A stretch of 8,705 nucleotides of DNA from an actinobacterium acAMD-2. GTDB lineage: Bacteria; Actinomycetota; Actinomycetes; UBA12327. The stretch lies in the NCBI GenBank assembly GCA_000754455.1, contig JNSE01000009.1:1-8705 (forward strand), read 5' to 3'. Below are positions 5,857-8,705 of the stretch, in pieces. Positions within the stretch are counted from its first letter, which is position 1, and every line of letters begins with the position of its first letter. Made by a program: the position numbers and the translations under genes. The notes beneath the pieces were generated by a model. The model saw nothing but the letters and a program-made list of their open reading frames with translations. It was not told the origin of the DNA and did no database searches.

Positions 5857-5939
5857 CTCGGAGGAACTCCTAGGGTGTTCCGTTTTCACTAGGAATCCGG
5901 CGAACCCAGTGGTCCTCGGTGGCTTTGAGGATTGTCAAA

Positions 5940-5956
5940 GTGATCACGATGATCAC
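5940..5956. promoter_or_regulatory. Perfect inverted repeat, candidate operator upstream of the DUF6325-like gene
   Basis: GTGATCA-CGA-TGATCAC is a perfect 7-bp inverted repeat with a 3-bp centre in the 177-bp gap between the SDR and the DUF6325-like gene, 77 bp before the chosen start. It has the size of a dimeric regulator site. A possible -10 TAGACT (5994-5999) lies 37 bp downstream, but no good -35 is seen. The regulator is unknown. The rest of the gap holds only short imperfect inverted repeats and no clear terminator. Confidence 0.4.
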
Positions 5957-6033
5957 GAGCTGAGGGGGCTATCGCCCGATTGGCTGATCCCCATAGACTG
6001 TGCGAAATTGTTGAGTCGAGTCAGGGAGTTCTT

Positions 6034-6444
6034 GTGGGTTTAGGTCCAGTTGACGTCGTCATTATCGGATTTCCAGGTAACAAGTTCACCGGTCAGATCG
6101 CTCCGGCGATCCTTGAGCTGGTGGAGAACAGGACCATTCGCATCATTGACTTGCTCTTCGTGAGCAAGGACTCCGATGGAGTGGTGACCACGTTTGAAAT
6201 CGCCGACCTTGACCCCGAGATCGGCCCGAGCTTCTTGGCCGTTGAGGTTTCTCAACCTGGTGCACTGGACTTTGATGACGCTGAGGAAATCAGCGAGGAT
6301 CTGCCCGCAAACAGTTCAGCGCTCCTCGTTGCTTTTGAAAACACCTGGGCATCTCGCTTTACCGATGCCATTCGTGCCGCCGATGCTGTCGTCATCGACC
6401 AGATTCGCATTCCCGCCAATGCTGTCGAAGAATTGCTTTCCTAG
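6034..6444 (+). CDS. DUF6325-like protein of unknown function
   Basis: The 136-aa product starts GLGPVDVVIIGFPGNKFTGQIAPAILELV and continues with TIRIIDLLFVSKDSDG (34-49) and ALLVAFENTWASRFTDAIRAAD (96-117), ending in IRIPANAVEELL. This is the pattern of a small actinobacterial family I recall as DUF6325 (earlier grouped near DUF1269), whose role is not known to me. It is predicted to be soluble. I chose the GTG at 6034 because CAGGGAG (6022-6028) lies 5 nt upstream and the protein then starts at the conserved GPVD block. A TTG 54 bp further upstream would add an unrelated tail. The SHOCT gene starts 31 nt downstream, and these two kinds of gene are often neighbours in actinobacteria, so they are probably one operon. 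Confidence 0.82.
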   Translation: MGLGPVDVVIIGFPGNKFTGQIAPAILELVENRTIRIIDLLFVSKDSDGVVTTFEIADLDPEIGPSFLAVEVSQPGALDFDDAEEISEDLPANSSALLVAFENTWASRFTDAIRAADAVVIDQIRIPANAVEELLS

Positions 6445-6475
6445 TCCGAAGATCCTTCTCTGAAAGGTTGTTGTC

Positions 6476-6742
6476 ATGGGTTTAGTACGAGTTGCAGCAC
6501 GAACCGCAGTGATTTCTGGAACAGCGACGGCCGTGTCCGGTCGAGTCGCACAACGTCAAGCGCTTCAGTACAACGAAAAGGTCCAGGCCCAACAAGCCTC
6601 GGCCCCCGCAGCCGCCCCGGCAGCAGCCCCGGCCGCCGACGACTCGATGGCGAAGTTGCAACAGTTGGCTGACCTTCATAGCCAGGGCGTCTTGTCCGAT
6701 GAAGAGTTCACCGCCGCGAAGGCCAAGGTTCTCGGCATCTAG
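6476..6742 (+). CDS. Small SHOCT-domain protein
   Basis: The 88-aa protein has three parts: an N-terminal basic and weakly hydrophobic segment (VRVAARTAVISGTATAVSGRV, about residues 4-24), a low-complexity Gln/Ala/Pro linker (about 37-55) and a C-terminal SHOCT domain (MAKLQQLADLHSQGVLSDEEFTAAKAKVLGI, 58-88). SHOCT is a short C-terminal helical hairpin with the LxxLxxLxxxGxLTxEEFxxxKxxLL pattern, found on many otherwise unrelated proteins and thought to mediate oligomerisation. The N-terminal segment is short for a full membrane helix. The ATG has GAAAGG (6462-6467) 8 nt upstream. It follows the DUF6325-like gene closely, suggesting the two products act together, but no function is known. Confidence 0.85.
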   Translation: MGLVRVAARTAVISGTATAVSGRVAQRQALQYNEKVQAQQASAPAAAPAAAPAADDSMAKLQQLADLHSQGVLSDEEFTAAKAKVLGI

Positions 6743-6750
6743 CAAACGCA

Positions 6751-6776
6751 GTGCCATTCGGTAGTGGTTATGGCAC
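6751..6776. promoter_or_regulatory. 7-bp inverted repeat between the SHOCT gene and the epimerase-like gene
   Basis: GTGCCAT (6751-6757) and ATGGCAC (6770-6776) are perfect inverted copies with a 12-base gap, starting 8 bp after the SHOCT stop. There is no T-run, so it is not a standard terminator; a weak hairpin or a regulator site are both possible. Confidence 0.3.
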
Positions 6777-6833
6777 ACTAACGTGACCCTTAAGTCCCTT
6801 TTCGCCACGCAGGTGGTTTCCCGGAGGAATGCT

Positions 6834-7676
6834 GTGAAGATTTTGATCCTTGGTTGTGGCCAGGCTGGTCTGAAAGTTGCCGAGCAGGCAAAGGCAAAGG
6901 GTTGGGAAGTCATCGGCACGACAACGACGGAAGGTCGCGTCGCCGAAATTGAAGCAGTGTGTGACAAGGCGGTAGTTGTCCTTGGTTCAGATCGCGAAGG
7001 CGTGAAGGCTGCCGCCGAGGGAGTGGACGCCATCGTCGTTTCGGTGAGCCCGTCCGCAGTTCGCTCGGCCAAGAAGGAAGACCGCGGACCGATCTATCAA
7101 GAGGTGTTGGTTGAGTCGGGCTTGAGTGCCTCGGCCGCACACGATCGCGTGATCTTCATGTCCTCAATTTCGGTTTATGGCGATGGAACGCAAGAGTCCG
7201 GTCAGTTCCTGACCGAAGCAACCCCTCGCGCCATTAACGACGAGCCATCCACCATCTTCTTCTCCGCTGGCGAGGATGCAGCAATGCAAGCCGCCCATGG
7301 CACGGTCTTGCGTCTGCCCGACATCTACAGTGCAGACAGTGACTTTGGCGAGCGCGTGCAATTGGCCCACGAATACATGGGTGGATCTACCCCCTTTGAT
7401 CGCGCTGATGCCTACCACCCCATTCACGTGGAAGATGTCGCTCGAGCCGTGATCCACATTTTGGAAAATGACGTGGAAGGTCGATACAACGTCGTTCCCG
7501 ATGGCGTCGTGCCAGCACCGACCGTGGGTGACTTCTGGGACAAGATCGCGGACAAGACCGGCCAAGAAAAGCTGGAATTCCGCGGCGAGATCCGCACTCC
7601 GGTGCAGCAGTCAACCTCGGAGAAGTTCCGCGCAACTGGATTTGAGTTCAAGCACCAAATCAGCGAAGTCGTTTAG
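6834..7676 (+). CDS. NAD(P)-binding epimerase/dehydratase-like protein (atypical SDR, YeeZ-like)
   Basis: The 280-aa protein opens with a Rossmann motif, KILILGCGQAGLKVAEQA (GxGxxG at residues 7-12), then DAIVVSVSP (65-73), FMSSISVYGDG (108-118), VLRLPDIY (158-165) and PIHVEDVARAVIHIL (196-210). This is the layout of atypical/extended SDRs of the nucleoside-diphosphate-sugar epimerase type, including the E. coli YeeZ-like group. The Lys expected four residues after Tyr115 is absent (Thr119), so classical Tyr-Lys chemistry is doubtful and the substrate unknown. I chose the GTG at 6834 because GGAGG (6823-6827) is 6 nt upstream and the protein then begins exactly at the first Rossmann strand. 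A GTG at 6783 would add 17 residues without a ribosome-binding site. Its stop overlaps the stop of the convergent diguanylate cyclase gene by three bases or so. Confidence 0.85.
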   Translation: MKILILGCGQAGLKVAEQAKAKGWEVIGTTTTEGRVAEIEAVCDKAVVVLGSDREGVKAAAEGVDAIVVSVSPSAVRSAKKEDRGPIYQEVLVESGLSASAAHDRVIFMSSISVYGDGTQESGQFLTEATPRAINDEPSTIFFSAGEDAAMQAAHGTVLRLPDIYSADSDFGERVQLAHEYMGGSTPFDRADAYHPIHVEDVARAVIHILENDVEGRYNVVPDGVVPAPTVGDFWDKIADKTGQEKLEFRGEIRTPVQQSTSEKFRATGFEFKHQISEVV

Positions 7677-8705
7677 TCAGAGTCGGGCGCAGCGATTTGG
7701 TTGCGCCCGTTCTGCTTTGCCCGGTACATGTACTCATCGGCAAGTTGAATAGCTGTTAAGCCGTGATCATCGCGGGCGACCGCTGATGCCAAGCCAATGC
7801 TGATCGTCAACCGAGCAGTGCCGTCTAACGCTTCCACACCGTGTCGAATCTTTTCGGCCAGAATGATTGCGCCATTGCGATCGGTGCCCGGCAGGACGGC
7901 AATAAACTCTTCGCCACCAAGCCGTCCGACGAAGTCGCTTTCACGAATAGTTGACTGCAGAACACGTGCCACGGATGCCAACATTTCATCACCAACCGCG
8001 TGACCGTACGTGTCGTTGATGTCTTTGAAGTTGTCCAGGTCCATCATCAACACGTGGTAGGGCGTGTGGGTGCGTTGCATTCGCTTGTATTCGTCTTCAA
8101 TGCGCTCAATGCTGGCCAGCCGATTGGGAAGGCCCGTGAGCTGATCCCGCCGTGCCAGGTCTTCTAGTTGAATGTTGGCGCGCTCAAGTTCCTGTGTGCG
8201 CTCCTCGACGCGACTTTCAAGTTTTTCGTTCAAGATGCCTAAAGCATCAACCATCGCGGCCAGTTGATTCTGCTTGTTGCGAAGGTCGGAAATATCATCA
8301 GCGATAACCAGAATGCGTGGCGATCCTTCTGGACCGATCAAAGGGACCTTGACTGAGCGGTAGTAGCGCACTTCGCCGGTGGATACGTCAGTTGACGTTT
8401 CCTCAACGACAACCGTTTGGCCAGCATCCATGACGCGATGGAAATCATCAAGGTAGTGCTGAACTTGTTCCTGATTCGGGTTGAAGGCTGCTGCGGTGTT
8501 GCCAATCATCAATTCATGAGTAGTTCCGTAGAGGTCAGCGAGGGTCTTGTTGGCCAACAGAAACTTGCCGTCATAATCCTGGATCATGATCATGCTGGGG
8601 CTTGAGTCAATAACGGCGCGAAGGAGTAGCGCATCTAATGCGACTCGATCCCATCGCAACAGGGCTGAATCCGAATCAGTGGCGCTTGGGCCAGTGGCTT
8701 GGCAG
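7673..8705 (-). CDS. PAS-GGDEF diguanylate cyclase (5' end probably beyond the window)
   Basis: This enzyme would make the second messenger cyclic di-GMP from two GTP. Numbering from a TTG at 8659: a PAS sensor domain (about 13-125, SSPSMIMIQDYDGKFLLANK and a RYYRSVKVPL strand), a coiled-coil-like linker (about 126-170, NEKLESRVEERTQELERANIQLE), then a GGDEF domain beginning RRDQLTGLPNR. Catalysis should be intact: metal ligand Asp207 in MDLDNFKDIND and signature GGEEF (248-252). The product-inhibition I-site RESD (239-242) lies exactly five residues before GGEEF. No signal peptide, membrane helix or EAL domain is visible. The frame stays open from 8659 to the window edge, adding at least 15 Ser/Thr/Ala-rich residues, and no Shine-Dalgarno precedes 8659, so the real start is probably outside. 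The stop is shared tail-to-tail with the epimerase-like gene. Confidence 0.95.
   Translation of the reverse strand, partial: CQATGPSATDSDSALLRWDRVALDALLLRAVIDSSPSMIMIQDYDGKFLLANKTLADLYGTTHELMIGNTAAAFNPNQEQVQHYLDDFHRVMDAGQTVVVEETSTDVSTGEVRYYRSVKVPLIGPEGSPRILVIADDISDLRNKQNQLAAMVDALGILNEKLESRVEERTQELERANIQLEDLARRDQLTGLPNRLASIERIEDEYKRMQRTHTPYHVLMMDLDNFKDINDTYGHAVGDEMLASVARVLQSTIRESDFVGRLGGEEFIAVLPGTDRNGAIILAEKIRHGVEALDGTARLTISIGLASAVARDDHGLTAIQLADEYMYRAKQNGRNQIAAPDSD

Noticed and set aside
6482..7072. 196-aa minus-strand open frame over the SHOCT and epimerase-like genes
   Set aside because: Composition is that of a shadow frame, and both plus-strand genes have ribosome-binding sites and recognisable domains.

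Overview
The window looks like ordinary chromosome from an actinobacterium. The order ftsE-ftsX-smpB-ssrA, the paired DUF6325-like and SHOCT genes, an unknown gene of actinobacterial type, frequent GTG starts and a tmRNA tag ending in ALAA all fit that phylum. Base composition by eye is moderate-GC (mid-fifties percent), lower than Streptomyces or Mycobacterium. I cannot place it to genus.

Left part (1-2283): the 3' end of an ABC-2-type permease gene, then a 280-aa unknown protein and, 5 nt later, an APH-like phosphotransferase, probably co-transcribed. Middle (2335-4580): ftsE and ftsX (the ABC-type complex that controls septal peptidoglycan hydrolysis during division), with smpB overlapping the ftsX stop by one base, and then the tmRNA gene ssrA behind its own plausible promoter. 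SmpB and tmRNA are the two halves of the trans-translation ribosome-rescue system. The encoded tag reads ADNTRTGFALAA.

Just after ssrA (4934-5116) is the most unusual stretch. The last bases of tmRNA plus its terminator are duplicated as two exact 65-bp direct repeats separated by 44 bp. The first terminator hairpin is extended outward by sequence complementary to the tmRNA T-arm. The spacer also recreates the 5' acceptor strand of tmRNA, so that the second copy could fold as a tiny tRNA-acceptor-like minihelix. This may be a relic of an integration event at ssrA (a classic attachment site), a collapsed tmRNA duplication, or a tandem terminator.

Right part (5140-8705): a short-chain dehydrogenase with an apparent Ser-to-Ala change at a catalytic position, a DUF6325-like protein, a small SHOCT-domain protein, and an atypical-SDR/epimerase-like NAD(P)-binding protein. 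On the opposite strand lies a PAS-GGDEF diguanylate cyclase with intact active and inhibitory sites; it runs off the right edge, and its stop codon overlaps the stop of the epimerase-like gene. No intact mobile element, CRISPR array, toxin-antitoxin pair or defence system is visible.
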